In this document: positions 1 to 13,329 of the stretch, in pieces
Layout: every line of letters begins with the position of its first letter
How positions within the stretch are numbered: the stretch's first letter is position 1
Assembly (NCBI GenBank): GCA_030620095.1
Contig: JAUTXW010000325.1
Coordinates: 372,001 to 436,000 of the forward strand
Source: Kuschelorhynchus macadamiae
Lineage: Eukaryota; Arthropoda; Insecta; Coleoptera; Curculionidae
Direction: 5' to 3'
Length of the DNA: 64,000 nt
Position numbers and translations under genes: made by a program
Notes under the pieces: generated by a model
What the model was told of the DNA's origin: nothing
Databases searched by the model: none
The model's input: the letters and a program-made list of their open reading frames with translations, nothing else

Positions 1-342
1 AATATAAAACATTTTATCGAAAATGTAACAATCAAGATAGATTTTTACGTGAAATTTAGTAGAGTAACAACTTTTTTCTTATAATTTCCAAGATACGACT
101 CGAAGTTGTTTATTTAATTGGACACCCTGTATATTTCAACGTTTCGACTAGAAATGAATTTATTTTTTCATCAATGCCAAGGACTTTTTTTCAGAGATGA
201 AGTTAATATTCAATATTTAAACTTTTCGCTATGTCTCCTTCCACGCTAACTTTTTAACTTTTGGTTCACGCGAAACCAGATGTCACGTAATTAACGTTAA
301 CGCTAACTAATATAAGCTATTTATATGTTTTTTTATCTAACA

Positions 343-414
343 GCTTGGTGGCGCAGTGCTAGTGGTCTCAGTCCCCGTCGTATAGCTTCTGGGTTCGAAA
401 TCCCAACAAAGACG
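343..414 (+). mobile_element. tRNA-like sequence, probable SINE head
   Basis: An A-box-like segment (TGGCGCAGTGCTAGTGG) and a strong B box (GGGTTCGAAATCCC, 391-404) are spaced as in a tRNA promoter, and a T run follows as in a Pol III terminator. The ends do not form a convincing acceptor stem and the anticodon arm is poor, so a functional tRNA is unlikely. A tRNA-derived SINE head or a decayed tRNA fits better. Confidence 0.5.
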
Positions 415-676
415 AAATTTTTTTTTTAACAAAGTTTATGATTAATAAAAATGTGGATTACTTATTTTCTTAAAGTTGGGTTAGGTTAGGATTGGTTAGG
501 GCCCGCCAACCGAATTCCGAATCTATATTACAACAAGAATTAACAAAACCTATACTGTTAAATGAATTCCCCTGTTAGATTAGTACAAGTTTGTCAAAAA
601 ATCAGTGATCCACACGTTTTTCTTATTTAACGTGACCGACTGCGACTTTCCGAGGATTGGTTCACGTGGAAGGAGC
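415..676. repeat. Dispersed repeat carrying TTAGG motifs
   Basis: The segment has GGGTTAGGTTAGG at about 478-490. Its blocks TTTATGATTAATAAAAATG and AACAAAACCTATACTGTTAA recur on the minus strand at about 58240-58350, also around TTAGG motifs. It lies directly after the tRNA-like head, so it may be the body of the same SINE-like element. An 11-bp inverted pair CTCCTTCCACG (235-245 and 665-675) encloses head and body and may mark the insertion. Confidence 0.5.
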
Positions 677-967
677 AACGGCCTAAACCTTTACTAGAAA
701 TAATTTGTTAAGAAAAAAACTAACAAAAATGCAAATCGATTATTTAATAATTTATTATTATTAACTAAATAAATAATTAATCGAGAACAAAATTAAATTT
801 CCTTCCTGAAAATTAATAAAATAAATAGTTCCTAATTAAAATCCGAAACCAAATAATAGGTTTTGATAATAAATAATAATTTGACAAGTAGTCGGTAAAA
901 AAATATTTGAAAGTTCAGTATGTTTAAACATTTACGTTAATGCATTAGTGAAGAATAAAATTTCGCT

Positions 968-1232
968 ATGGCGCACGAAAATTTATTTAAGTTAAATATA
1001 TTAGAAAGTTACTTCGTATATCGAAAAGATAGTATCGCTGCATCCAGTTTGTATTTTGAGAGATATCCCGAACGACATCAACCGAATATTCGTTTTTTGG
1101 GAAGTTAAGGCGGAATTTAGAAACATATGGTTCGTTTATTAATCTTCGGTCCAAAACTGACTACAAAGAAAATTGGAAGTTAGACGAAATAAATGCACTT
1201 GCATGTATCGAAATGAAGACCGAGGTTTACTA
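968..1232 (+). pseudogene. N-terminus of a Tc1/mariner-type transposase (decayed)
   Basis: An ATG at 968 opens a reading frame with MAHENLFKLNILESYFVY and FERYPERHQPNIR. After a frameshift near 1095 it continues as FGKLRRNLETYGSFIN. The pattern 'ESYF..ASSLYFERYPERHQP..RFFGKL..NLETYGSFIN' matches the N-terminal helix-turn-helix region of the mariner-type transposase at 30450-31523 (ELYF...VAQIFNERHPEKHLSG..RELVAKFRETGSLMN). No DDE domain follows, so this is a truncated relic without function. Confidence 0.65.
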
Positions 1233-1630
1233 AACGAACAATATGTTTCTAAATTCTACTTTAAATTTCCAAAAAGTTCTAACATATATAACGCGCTTAC
1301 GTAAATGTCATTTAAATATACCGAATAAATAATAATAAATTAATTAATAATCGATTTACATTTTTTATTAGTTTTTTTTTTTTTCAAATTATTGTTAGAG
1401 AAAGTTAAAATATTAAATATTAATTTTAAAAAATCTAAGTGTACGTTATTAGTGAAAAGATACATTAATATCTAGTCGAAATGTTGAAAAATATACTGGG
1501 TGTCCCATTAAAAAAAAACAACTTTGAGTCATATCTTTAAAATTATACAAGATAAATAAAAAATTGTTACGCCACTGAAATCTACGTAAATATCTCTAAA
1601 ATTTATTAACGAAATTGACAGAATTTGAAA

Positions 1631-2334
1631 AATGCTTTCTATATCAAAACCAAATCAAGATAGCGTTGATCTGTTGGCGGAAATCAGTTTTTATTCAGAG
1701 TTCGGGTGTGGGTGGTAGATTTTGTTCTATCTCTTATAGTTTCGCCAAAAACCTGCACGTACGTCGAAAAAGCGCCACGCCAATCTAAAATTAATTTGGG
1801 CTTCAACGAAAGTTAGGGGCGTTTCGTATACATGACACGACACCTTAATTGTATTTTTATTGCTTTGCCAGTCCTAGTTAAACAGGCTACCACATGACGT
1901 TTGGATTGAATTTTGTTAATTTTCTAATTTTATATTGATCTCGCGCTTAGGTAACAATTATTAGAGTAAAAAAATGTAAAGACTAGGTGACTAAGATTTA
2001 ATTACATATGTTCAATAGCTAATTTATATATGAATATGTTACAACATATGTAGTTTGAAAATTACTTTATCAATTACAATTATAAACGTTTATGTGGCAA
2101 TGGCAAAATCTCAATCAATATGTGCATTTTAATCAAAAAATATTTTAACAAACGGCTTTAGATTTTCTCATTCATTTGAAGAAGCCCTCGTCGATAGAAA
2201 AATACGTGTAAAAAGATAAATAAACTTCATTAAGAACAAGGGTGAATTTAAATATTCTTGTTTATAGGTGTAACTGATAAAGTAATTTTCGAACTTTATT
2301 GTAACCTATTCCTGTAAATTAACTAATGAACATA
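1631..2334. other. Non-coding, nothing recognised
   Basis: AT-rich sequence without a coding region, tRNA or clear repeat boundary that I can support. Confidence 0.5.
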
Positions 2335-2746
2335 CAGTAGACTCGCGGTAACGTAAACTTGCGTTTATATGAACTCTGGATAGCATGACCTGCAAAATAT
2401 TTACATTTATACTCTGTATTGTGAACAGCACACTCCTTCGGAAATGTGAATTGTGCTTCAGAATTCTAAGATTTGATTCGTTTAGACGCGTAAATAATAA
2501 AAAACTGTGATAAATATTCAGTATGTGTACCTCGAGAGTGTATAGTGCATTGCGTTTTTTCGAAATAGTCAAAAATAAAAAGAAGTGCTTAACTCTTTAC
2601 GAAAAATCTAAAATAACAGAAGAACATAGAAATGTAAATGTAATATACATTTAAAAAGATGGCTTGTTTATTTCAATTTTCCTCTCGATAGTGTGAACAT
2701 CTCGCATATATGAACAAGCCTGCGACATATTAACGCGAGCCTACTG
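2335..2746. mobile_element. pogo/Tigger-like MITE
   Basis: The left end CAGTAGACTCGCGGTAA and the right end, read in reverse complement as CAGTAGGCTCGCGTTAA, form imperfect terminal inverted repeats. Both ends are flanked by TA (2333-2334 and 2747-2748), the target of Tc1/mariner/pogo elements. Ends starting CAGT are typical of the pogo/Tigger group. At 412 bp with no recognisable transposase domain it is non-autonomous. The 88-codon frame on the minus strand inside it shows no convincing homology. Confidence 0.7.
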
Positions 2747-3659
2747 TATTTAATTAAACATTTAAGCCAAACATAAGAATCTACTAACAAAACATTACGA
2801 GAGGCCAATATTATAAATTTTACTACCTAGGTAGAAGAGAGGCCGTGGGCAAAATAATTTAGCGGGGCCTCACGCTGGCCCAGCTAGGTAGATACTTATA
2901 AAGAACTAATAGTAAATGTTTGTAAAATTATTTAAAATCACGTATGTACCAGTTATTTACATTACTAGTGAGGTAAACACATTATTACAGCCAACAGCCA
3001 CGAATATTGCCACGACGAGATCGGAAATCGAGTCGCGGCGGTAAGTGCACTAATATACTTTACCGCACGTGTAATGAACAACATTTTATCTACATGAACC
3101 CGTATTCACTAAAAGTGTTTAAATTTAGACCAGATCTAACTTGACAGTTATTGGATAAAATGACATAAGAAGAGAGTAAGGAGTTTTTTTCCTTGCCCGA
3201 GGAGGTACCATCCCACATACACATTCCAAGGACTGATGAAATCTTTAATGACGTTTCTAACCGTATGTATATAAGTCGATTTTCCTTCTCCTTCCCTTTT
3301 CTTCTTCAGGTAAAATATTTCGCAGTCAAAATACCTCTTCGAATCTCCAGGTGAGAGGTAGGTACATGAGGCGCTCCACCATGTAAATGATACTTCTCAT
3401 TCACCAATATCTACGGATTGAATAAACAACCTCAATTCTGTTCACGAGTATCTCCAATCCTGCAAGCCTCATATTCTCTTCCTGTCCGAAACTAAAATAA
3501 GTTGAAAAAATTAAATCACCTTTTCTTTCCTGGCTATGAATTTCTTTGATTATTTCGCCTGAACGGTGGCGTTTGCGCTTACGTTCGTAATAATCTATCC
3601 TGTACAAGACTTCTGAATCTTAAATCGAATAGAACCTATATCCTGTGGTTCAAATTAGC
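2747..3659. other. Mostly unrecognised; one fragment of a dispersed repeat
   Basis: At about 3100-3155 the text TATTCACTAAAAG followed by TTAGACCAGATCTAACTTG is shared with copies near 8928 and 9136-9300, so a small repeat fragment lies here. Nothing else is recognised. Confidence 0.45.
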
Positions 3660-5640
3660 CCTCAGAACTTCCACTAAATTTATCTGTTGTATCTATCGTT
3701 CTACCTCAGACAATTCCTTCAACGAGCTCTTCGACTTTCTTTCTGCAAAAGTGGATTTCCTAATCTCTGAATTTCCTTCCTCTGAAATCAATATCCTTGG
3801 CGACTTTAAGGTCCATAATAAAGAATGGTTAAGGTCTACTAAAATCGAAGCCAAGATAGAGCAACAGAGGCCGCTGCAATCAGCCAGTCTTTTACTAGCC
3901 TCATCAGAAAACTTACTTACTTCCCACGCATAGTCACACATAGCCAATATCCATTAGACCTATTTCTCACCACTCACCCAGAGCCTTATCCGCTCCTCTT
4001 GGTTCCTCTGACCACGGCCTAATTACTGTTTCATGTCCCATACAACAGGAAGTTGTAGAATCCACGGCATGTCGTACTATTTGGCACTATAATTCCGCTG
4101 GAATGGGTCGCGGAATTTTTACTCTTCCTTCCCTTGGAATGATGTTTGTTTCTCTACCAATGACCCTTCCGAAATGTATTCACAAATCTCGGACGTAATC
4201 CAAGTAGGTATAGAAACCTTATGCCACATTCTATTAAGACTTCAAAACCAAAAATAAGCCTTGGTTTTCAAAATCTTGCGATAATACCAGACTAGAGAAA
4301 ATCTGTACTCATAACAATTTTCTTAAGAACCTTACTTGAGAAAAACTTTAGACTAAAAAAGGGGCACGAAATCATTACAGTCGCCTAATTTTCGAAGCCA
4401 GAAATGCCTTTAATACACGCAGAAAAAGCAAAGTTCTTTCTTTTCAAAATGGTAACCAATCCTATTGATCGCTTGCCAAAAATGTTAATCAAAACTTCTG
4501 CAAGAACTCCTTTCCACCCCTAACTTTTAGTGATTAAATCGTCTCCACGTTTAAAGCAAAATCTGAGCTTTTTGCAACACAATTAGCCGCAAATTCTACT
4601 TTAGTCCCTCTACTTCACTTTCCCCATGCATCAGTATCAGTTTTGCCATACAACATGCACGAAAATTCCCTTCCGGGTACGTATTCTCAAAACACTTAAT
4701 ACCAAAAAGTCTTCTGGTCTTGTGGTATTCCGACCATACTCCTAAAAAAATGGCTCTTGAATTGGTTCCTATTCTCACCAGGTTATTTCAAATGTCCTAT
4801 TACAGCCTGTTCCCAAAAAGAGATCCTAAACTTTTCCCTCTAACTAGAGAACCATAGTCTTCATCCCAATTATGAAAAAGGCAATGGAGAAATATATTAA
4901 TAATGATATTTTAAATTACCTTGAAAAGTATAAACGTACACACGATAAGCATTACGGCCTCCGCCATCAAAGATCCACAGCAGAAGTTCTTGCGTAGCCC
5001 ACAACTGAAATAAGTCCATCAAATTCCTGAAATAAACCAAAGCATTTGATCAAGTCTGGCATGACGCACAATAAACTTTTTGCCTATAGTCTTCCTCCAA
5101 AACTTTGTACTTGGATTATCAGTTTTCTTTCCAATTGAAGAATATCGCCAAATCAACGAAGGCGCTATTTTAATCTATTCCTCCTGCACATCAATGTTCT
5201 ACTTTCTTCTACGAGCAATCCTATTCACAGTTATGCTGACGATAGCAAACTCCACTCCAATATACAATTTCCCAAACCTGACTCTATCCTGAGCTAGGAC
5301 TTCATTAAAATCGTAGAATGGAGAGCAAAGAACCTTATCCAGCTTGACGTCTCTAAGACAAAATCTTGCTTACTATCTCACAAATTATCTCCCAGTACTC
5401 GCACCATTCAAATGAATAATCAAATGCTTGATTCCTTTAGCCTAGTCGGTATCACTTTTCAGAAAGATCTTCGCTGGCATGATCACATCACCTGAACTGC
5501 CACAGCAGTCGCGAAGAAACTGAGTTTTTTTTGCCAACTTGTTTCCTTCTTCTTCTAATCTGCAAATCTTTAAATCTCGCATCAATAAACTTTCCCTGTC
5601 TTTATTTAAAGTACATAGTACTTAGGCCTTCGACTTTAAT
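3660..5640 (+). pseudogene. Decayed non-LTR retrotransposon (endonuclease and RT)
   Basis: Fragments in shifting frames run in order. At about 3660-3860 is the end of an apurinic-type endonuclease, with INILGDFKVHNKEWLRSTK (family pattern GDFNxHxxxW). Near 4700-4800 is a degraded RT entry. At 5232-5243 is the RT catalytic box YADD, preceded by LLHINVLLSS and followed by SKLHSNIQF. At 5310-5500 is a C-terminal stretch with VEWRAKNLIQLDVSKTKSC and LVGITFQKDLRWHDHI, typical of Jockey/I/R1-like polymerases. Stops and frameshifts throughout mean it is dead. The clade cannot be fixed from this much sequence. Confidence 0.8.
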
Positions 5641-6068
5641 GTCATAATTACAAAATTTATTGACACTAACCAAAACATAACTGGTGAACTAACAGTTTAT
5701 TGCCACGGAAATTAGATCTAGTCTTAAACTTTTTTAGTAAATACGGGGACAACAGTTTAAATGAAAAGATAATATTTATATTTGTTTAGTTTACACCGGC
5801 AAATTTATTACATTAGTTATACTTTTCGTTGGAAACAAACAATTGTTAATATTATTGGCCTTTTTTTAATGAGTTGCGTAATGAGTTCATTATATCACTA
5901 GTTTTGTAATGAGCTGATTACACCACTTGTCATATAATGAAGCGCATTACATAACTCAAAGAACTTGAAATGAGTGATGTAATAAAATCGTATCCTGCAT
6001 ATCGAAGGTAGTTATTAATTAAACTGTATTCGACTAAAAAATTAGCAGCAATTCGGGAAAACTAACCT
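5641..6068. other. Non-coding; short imperfect hairpin
   Basis: At about 5874-5960 TGCGTAATGAGTTCATTATAT faces ATATAATGAAGCGCATTACA, an imperfect inverted repeat that may be a small MITE or hairpin. Nothing else is recognised. Confidence 0.35.
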
Positions 6069-6140
6069 GACCCATTAGCTCAATAGGTTCAAGCGTAGTG
6101 CTAATAAGCGAAGGTCGTAAGTTCAATACCCTCAGGCGAA
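6069..6140 (+). pseudogene. tRNA-Ile(AAU)-derived pseudogene
   Basis: The sequence follows the intact tRNA-Ile at 7052-7125: CCCATTAGCTCA, TAGTGCTAATAAGCGAAGGTCG, then a T-arm with GTTCAATACC. The acceptor stem no longer pairs (GACCCAT against AGGCGA), the D arm is changed and the B box is damaged. It is a diverged copy, not a gene. Confidence 0.75.
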
Positions 6141-7007
6141 AATTGTTTATGTATTATTATATTATACTAAATATAATTTGTTTTAATAGAATGTCAACAA
6201 ATAAACTGTGTTGGAAAGCAAGAGAGGTTTACCCATAATACGCAACATAAAGAAAGGTTATTATTACGTGGCCATATTATATTAAATAGTATATTTTAGT
6301 TTTCGCAATTTGACCTCATTTTATTCAATTATTAAAGAACAATTTAATTAAACTGCTCCCGTTCTCCATCAAACGAAAATTATTAAAAATAAACATAAAT
6401 TGCGGATAAGTGGGGATTTATAATAAAGTTTTAAGTTAACTTTGATTAGGATGTTTTATCATATTGAAAATAAGCTAATTGAATTAACAAAACGTCCAGA
6501 GGTTGATTCTGTGTGAAATAATTGGAAGCTAGAGTTTCTTGAGATTTTAAGAGTCAGTATCTCCAAAACTCAAATAACTAATATTAATAAAAGTAAACAG
6601 ATGATTTGAAAACTTTGTTCATTATGAAAAAAAAATCAGATGCCGTTTAGATTACATTTTCATGTTCAGAGAAATGAAACCACAGAAACTTTTCTAACTT
6701 AAACTTCGTTTTGAAGACCTCTCTAATAGCATTGGTTAAAAGATGCCCCGTCCCGCCTTGAATACGCCGTTGTTACTTTAAAATATTTGCTTTTATTTAT
6801 AAGTTAATGATAAATTTACCAGAAAGAATAAAACATAGGTATCAAATATAGATTTTATTAGTAAAAATATATTAAACATTTTATTTTCCAATTTGATGCT
6901 AATTAACCTTGTATCGTACCTAGATAGGGGTAGTAGGAATACCCTAGTGGTAATGAGCTAGTCCAAGTGGCCTTTGGCTCCTGACTGCACTAATACTTTA
7001 TGCGAAT
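6141..7007. other. Non-coding, nothing recognised
   Basis: AT-rich sequence between tRNA-derived copies. No coding region or repeat boundary that I can support. Confidence 0.45.
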
Positions 7008-7051
7008 ATTCTTAGATCTAAGTTTAAATTTTCGACAAAACTGAAATTGTC

Positions 7052-7125
7052 GGCCCATTAGCTCAGTTGGTTAGAGCGTCGTGCTAATAACGCGAAGGTC
7101 GCGGGTTCGATCCCCTCATGGGCCA
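7052..7125 (+). tRNA. tRNA-Ile(AAU)
   Basis: A 74-base cloverleaf. The acceptor stem GGCCCAT/ATGGGCC is perfect, with discriminator A. The D arm is GCTC/GAGC, the anticodon stem TCGTG/CGCGA has loop CTAATAA and anticodon AAT, and the T arm has loop TTCGATC. The T stem (GCGGG against CCCTC) holds one mismatch. The A box TAGCTCAGTTGG and B box GGTTCGATCCC are intact. A T run follows about ten bases downstream. The same sequence occurs on the minus strand at 41755-41828. Confidence 0.93.
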
Positions 7126-7999
7126 AAACATTTTTTCTCTTTTTAATCATGTAAAACACAAAATAATAAAATAAAAATAAATTTAAAAAAGAACTAAATA
7201 ATTTGTGCAGTTGTAAACTTATTTTAGAACCTTTCACAAGAAGTGCTTACAAGAAGAGGCTGAACACCGCTAGCAGCAGCTTATACACAGGAGTAATTTT
7301 AATTCATAACATATTGCCTGATTACGCCAGTTTACGTTATTTACGACATTTTTATGATATGCAGGGTATTAGGATTGCCCCAATTTGATAATTAATATTT
7401 TTCGCGTAATTTTGGCATGCAAAGTTAAAGCTTAGGCTAATATATCGAGAGGTTTTTGTCAGTTTTTTTAATTGCTGCCTCCTAAGTTCTAACCAAAGAA
7501 AAAACATTATTCTTCCAATTAAATAATAAGGGATACCACTGGTTATATTAACAAATTTATTAATGATCGCAAAAAAAAATCATTTTTGGGAGAAAAATAT
7601 TTTTCCTTTGGTTAAAAAATCTGCAAAAACATTCCGAGATATTATTCTAAACTTTTAACTTCACATCTCAAAATCATTCATTCGAAAAACATTAAGTGTC
7701 ACACTGGCGCACCCCTAATTTTTTAAAATTTTTGCATCAGTTTTTATCACACTGTATATCATAAAAATAATGGCACTAATTGGCGTAATCAGGCAAAATG
7801 TAGATGAATCAGGTTTTCAAATTCCGAAAAGCAAATTCAAATCATTTTAAGAGTTTTTAAATTACCTCACTTAATAATGGAAAAAATGTGGTGTACCGAT
7901 TTTTTTGTTTGACCAGTTTATTATAGTAAATAGTTTTGTACCTTGCGAATATTCGCATAGAATATTCTTAGATCTATTTTCAACAAAACTGAAATCGTC

Positions 8000-8068
8000 G
8001 GCCCATTAGCTCAGTTGGTTAGAGCGTCGTGCTAATAATGGTCGCGGGTTCGATTCCCTCATGGGCCA
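8000..8068 (+). pseudogene. tRNA-Ile pseudogene with a 5-base deletion
   Basis: Nearly identical to the tRNA at 7052-7125, but five bases are missing from the 3' side of the anticodon stem: GCTAATAATGGTCGCGGG replaces GCTAATAACGCGAAGGTCGCGGG in effect. The anticodon stem cannot close, so a mature tRNA is not expected. Acceptor stem, D arm and B box remain. It lies in the second copy of the local tandem duplication. Confidence 0.9.
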
Positions 8069-8470
8069 AAACATTTTTTTTTATTGTGTAATACATGAGA
8101 AATGAATTGAAAAAAAGGAATAACTAGCAAATAAATAATTTGTACAGTTGTAGACTTATTTTAGAACCTTTCACAAGAAGTGCCTGCAGTAGTTTGGCCA
8201 AGAAGAGGCTTAACACAGCTAACTGCAGTTTATACACAGGAATTGTTATAATTTATAACATTTTTCCTGATTACTCCAATTTATGTAATTTACAGTATTT
8301 TTATAATATGCTGTGTATAAAGAAACTAATTAAAAAATTAGGAGTGCGCGCCAATTTGACAGTTAATATTTCTCGCGTGATTTTGGCAACTTTTTTAAAG
8401 TTTTAAGCTAATATCTAGAGAGATTTTTGTCAGTTTCTTTAATTGCTGCCTCCTAAGACCTAACCAAAGA

Positions 8471-9469
8471 AAAAAACATTCTTCCAAAAAGTACTTTTTT
8501 GGCATCATGTAATAAATTTGTTAATATGGCCAAATTTGTCCATTATTGTTTAATTTAAAGTAAAATCTCTAGTTCAATTTCACAAAAAATATCAGAACCC
8601 CAAAACAGATACAGACTGTCTAAAAAACCGGAGAATTACGAAAAAATATGCAATTTAGGAACATATTTGGTGCAGGTGAGAGCCTGTATATGTTTTGAGG
8701 TCTTTTTTTTTATAATTGACTAGAGACGTTGCTTTAAATTAAATATTAATGTACATCCTTGGCTATATTAACAACCTTATGTGATAACACCAAAAAGTCA
8801 CTTTTTGGAAGAAAAATGTTTTTTTTTTGTTAAAAGGCAGCAATTAAAAAATAACAAAAACGTTTCAAGATATTTTAAACTTTAACTTTGCTTCCAAAAA
8901 TCATTCGAAAAACATTAACCCCCATATTCACTAAAAAGGTTTAAGAGTTAGACCAGGTCTAGTTTCCATAGTAATATGCAAGTTAGGAAATTATTTGGTG
9001 CGCCAATTGCATCTTTCCATTTTTTTACCTCTTCGTTTTTCTGGGACATCTTTTGAAGTTGTTATTTTTCTTTCTGAAAATTGGCTAGAGATTTTGCTTA
9101 AATTAAATAATAATGGATAACATTGGCTGGCAGGTGTAAGAGTTAAACCAGGTCTAGTTGCCATGGTACTTAAAACTCTTATTTCGCCAGTTATGTTTCG
9201 CTTATGTCAATGTCATTTTGTAATTGTGACATTTAGAAAAATTGTTTGTTCAATTGTTAAAAATGTCATCTATCTAACTGTCAAGTTAGACCTGGTAAGT
9301 GTCAAATTGGCGCACCCATCTTTTTTTTCAATTTTTACATTAGTTTCTCTAACACAGTATATATCATAAAAATAATGGAATTAGCATAAAGTGGCGTAAA
9401 GCAAAATGTAAAATAAACAAGCTCTCAAATTTAGAAAAGCAAATTGAAATCCTTTTACGCTTTTTTAAA
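8471..9469. repeat. Non-coding, fragments of a palindromic repeat family
   Basis: The motif TTAGACCAGGTCTAG, or its reverse complement, occurs at about 8948, 9145 and 9282, and a relative at about 3125. The copies at 9136 and 9282 face each other, giving an inverted repeat of about 165 bp that may be a MITE. The stretch also repeats GGCTAGAGATTTTGCTTAAA-type text seen near 8570 and 9085. No genes. Confidence 0.45.
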
Positions 9470-9520
9470 TTACAGCACTTTAAAAATAATGGAATTACTA
9501 TCAGATTTTTTGTTTCGACT

Positions 9521-9607
9521 TTTATTAATAAATATATTTACAGGGATCTTTACTCTACGAAATCTGAACCCTGAATGAGCTCGGAGAGATTCAGGCGGGC
9601 TTTTATA
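9521..9607 (-). promoter_or_regulatory. TATA box and AATAAA signal, LTR-like arrangement
   Basis: On the minus strand GGGTATAAAAGCCC (TATAAAAG at 9607-9600) is followed about 75 bases later by AATAAA (9526-9521). This compact promoter plus polyadenylation arrangement resembles a retroelement terminal repeat. It lies directly downstream of the GIY-YIG end of the Penelope-like element, whose terminal repeats can carry promoters, but it could belong to another retroelement. Confidence 0.4.
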
Positions 9608-9662
9608 CCCGACTTGTACTCGCCGAACCGTGACCCTGTGTCTATTGAAATTTTTTCTATTT

Positions 9663-10790
9663 TTAAAAATTTTTAAAAATACAAAAAATTTCAATAGATT
9701 CCCTAATTTTTCGTTTAGAAAATCTTGGAACCGATGTTAGAACCTTGGTTTCCTTTACATTTATAATATGGCCAGTTGTATGCTGGTGTTTAGCTACAGC
9801 AGATTGAACAATTTGTTTCTTTTTAATACATCGTTCATGTTCCTTAAGTCTAGTTGATATTGAGCGTCCTGTATCTCCCACATACACTTCTCTACAGAAG
9901 CAAGGAATTTTATATACTCCTTCTGTTTGAAAAGGTATAATATCTTTCGGGGATCGCAAGCATTGTCCAATCTTCTTATGTGTATTGAAGATTGTACGTA
10001 TGTTGGACCGCCGAAGTAATCGTCCTATTTTGTCTGTAGTGCCGCGTATGTAAAAAAGAACAACACTACCTAAAGGTGGCTCCTTATCATCCTCCTTTCG
10101 CGGAGTTGGATTACCATATTTTTTAATTCAACGCGTAATATCTTCAGTGCAGTAGCCATTCCCTCTAAGAGCTTCGGTCAGTTTCGATATTTCTGATGTT
10201 AGAGAATCTTAATCAGAAATCGAAATGGCTCTAAATACTAGTGAGTTAATAACCGATTTCTTTTGTGCTGGATAGTGGTGGGAATTTGCATTAAAGTATA
10301 TATTTGTATGCGTCGGTTTTCTGTACACAAAATGTCCTAATGTACCATTTTCCTTCCTTTGAACATATACATCTAGAAAGGGAATTGTCCCATTAGAAGA
10401 GAAGACTATCCTGTCCATAAGGCCATACTACAAAAGTGATCTTGATATTATGATGTTTTGAGTGTTATGAGCGTGATGTTATGAGAATATCTTCAAAGGC
10501 TTCCATAAAGATATTCGCTACCACAGGTGAAGTAGGAGATACCATAGCCGAACCAGTGTTTCATAAAAGGTTCCTTGAAAGATGAAATAAGTAGATGTAA
10601 GAAGACAAGCTTCCACTAGGTCTATTAGGCTCTTATCAAGATTATTATGATCCAATATGTCTGATATAACGGAAATTGAGTCGTTGACAGGAACATTTGT
10701 GTATAGTGATTCTACATCGAAACCTCGGATAGTAATTCCAATTTGACACGGAGTAATCCCAAGAACCATAATTTCTTAATTGACCAAAGC
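9663..10790 (-). pseudogene. Penelope-like retroelement, RT plus GIY-YIG endonuclease
   Basis: Reading down the minus strand: RT palm with IRGFDVESLYTNVPV and FIFQGTFYE (10769-10540), then SAMVSPTSPVVANIFMEAF (about 10550-10495), then TIPFLDVYVQRKENGTLGHF and VYRKPTHTNIYF (10390-10290) with YPAQKKSVINSL. The end, 9959-9663, is a GIY-YIG domain with GVYKIPCFCREVYVGDTGRS and STRLKEHERCI. RT followed by GIY-YIG is the hallmark of Penelope-like elements. The pieces lie in different frames, the N-terminus is absent and there is an early stop after GTFYE, so it is a broken 5'-truncated copy. Confidence 0.9.
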
Positions 10791-10799
10791 CGTGAAAGC

Positions 10800-12814
<2,015 letters not shown>

Positions 12815-12817
<3 letters not shown>

Positions 12818-13329
12818 ATGCCATCGATTGAGTGAAAAATCTGTCGATAAAATGATACATCGATATAACCATATTCCATGTTTATGGGAATAATAACGAC
12901 GTCAATTGTACAAAGCGTTGAATGCGCAAAAATAAAATTATATTCGCATTGTCACACGCTGTAAATCAATTTGCAAAACAAATGCTAGATGCTACAATAA
13001 TTAACTCGGAAACAAAAAAAAACTGATCTATGTCATGGTCTGAAAACACGAATATTTTGTGCTGGCGGCGCGGCGTTTTCCGAAAAGACAATACAATAAT
13101 ATTTCGTTTTTCGCTCTGATTACTTGAGAATCTGTAAATAAACGTACTATTTGTTAGTTTGATTAACACCAAAATTAAAGTGCGATTAAAACGGTCAGAT
13201 AGCGTATCTGATGGAGTTAATACCTCTCGTACTATGTTTTAATCGGTCTTTAACTGCACTATAAATCAGTTTACACGTAGTCTGGCAGAATCTTTGATTT
13301 AAAGTAACGTTGTAATGTAGCTCAAATAG
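12815..13329. other. Non-coding lead-in to the satellite region
   Basis: Contains ATCGAT-rich text near 12812-12870. At about 13250-13330 a segment (TTTAACTGC..TATAAATCAG and GTAACGTTGTAATGTAG) is repeated at about 14310-14395 and, inverted, near 24525-24610. It is part of the repeat environment around the satellite. Confidence 0.5.

Larger units (their letters stand above)
1..1630. repeat. Long interrupted inverted repeat around a mariner-type relic
   Basis: Positions about 61-250 read as the reverse complement of about 1385-1570. They include GGACACCCTGTA near 120-131 against CTGGGTGTCCC near 1496-1506. A second inverted pair lies at about 706-775 and 1320-1385, and a third at about 1093-1155 and 1209-1275. 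The left arm is interrupted at about 250-690 by a different repeat. CAGGGTGTCC is a common terminus of insect Tc1/mariner-type elements, and a transposase relic sits between the arms. The arms are diverged, so this is old. The left edge is cut by the window. Confidence 0.6.
7008..8470. repeat. Segmental tandem duplication carrying tRNA-Ile
   Basis: Segments 7008-7500 and about 7960-8470 are collinear copies about 948 bp apart. Both begin GAATATTCTTAGATCTA, carry the tRNA-Ile sequence, and continue with TTATTTTAGAACCTTTCACA, an AAGAAGAGGCT block, CCTGATTAC and ATTGCTGCCTCCTAAG. Indels of up to tens of bases separate them. The second copy of the tRNA is damaged. The duplication therefore explains the second tRNA copy here. 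Confidence 0.85.

Noticed and set aside
476..500. TTAGG repeats as a chromosome end
   Set aside because: Only two to four imperfect units, embedded in a dispersed repeat; the same holds for 58064-58084.
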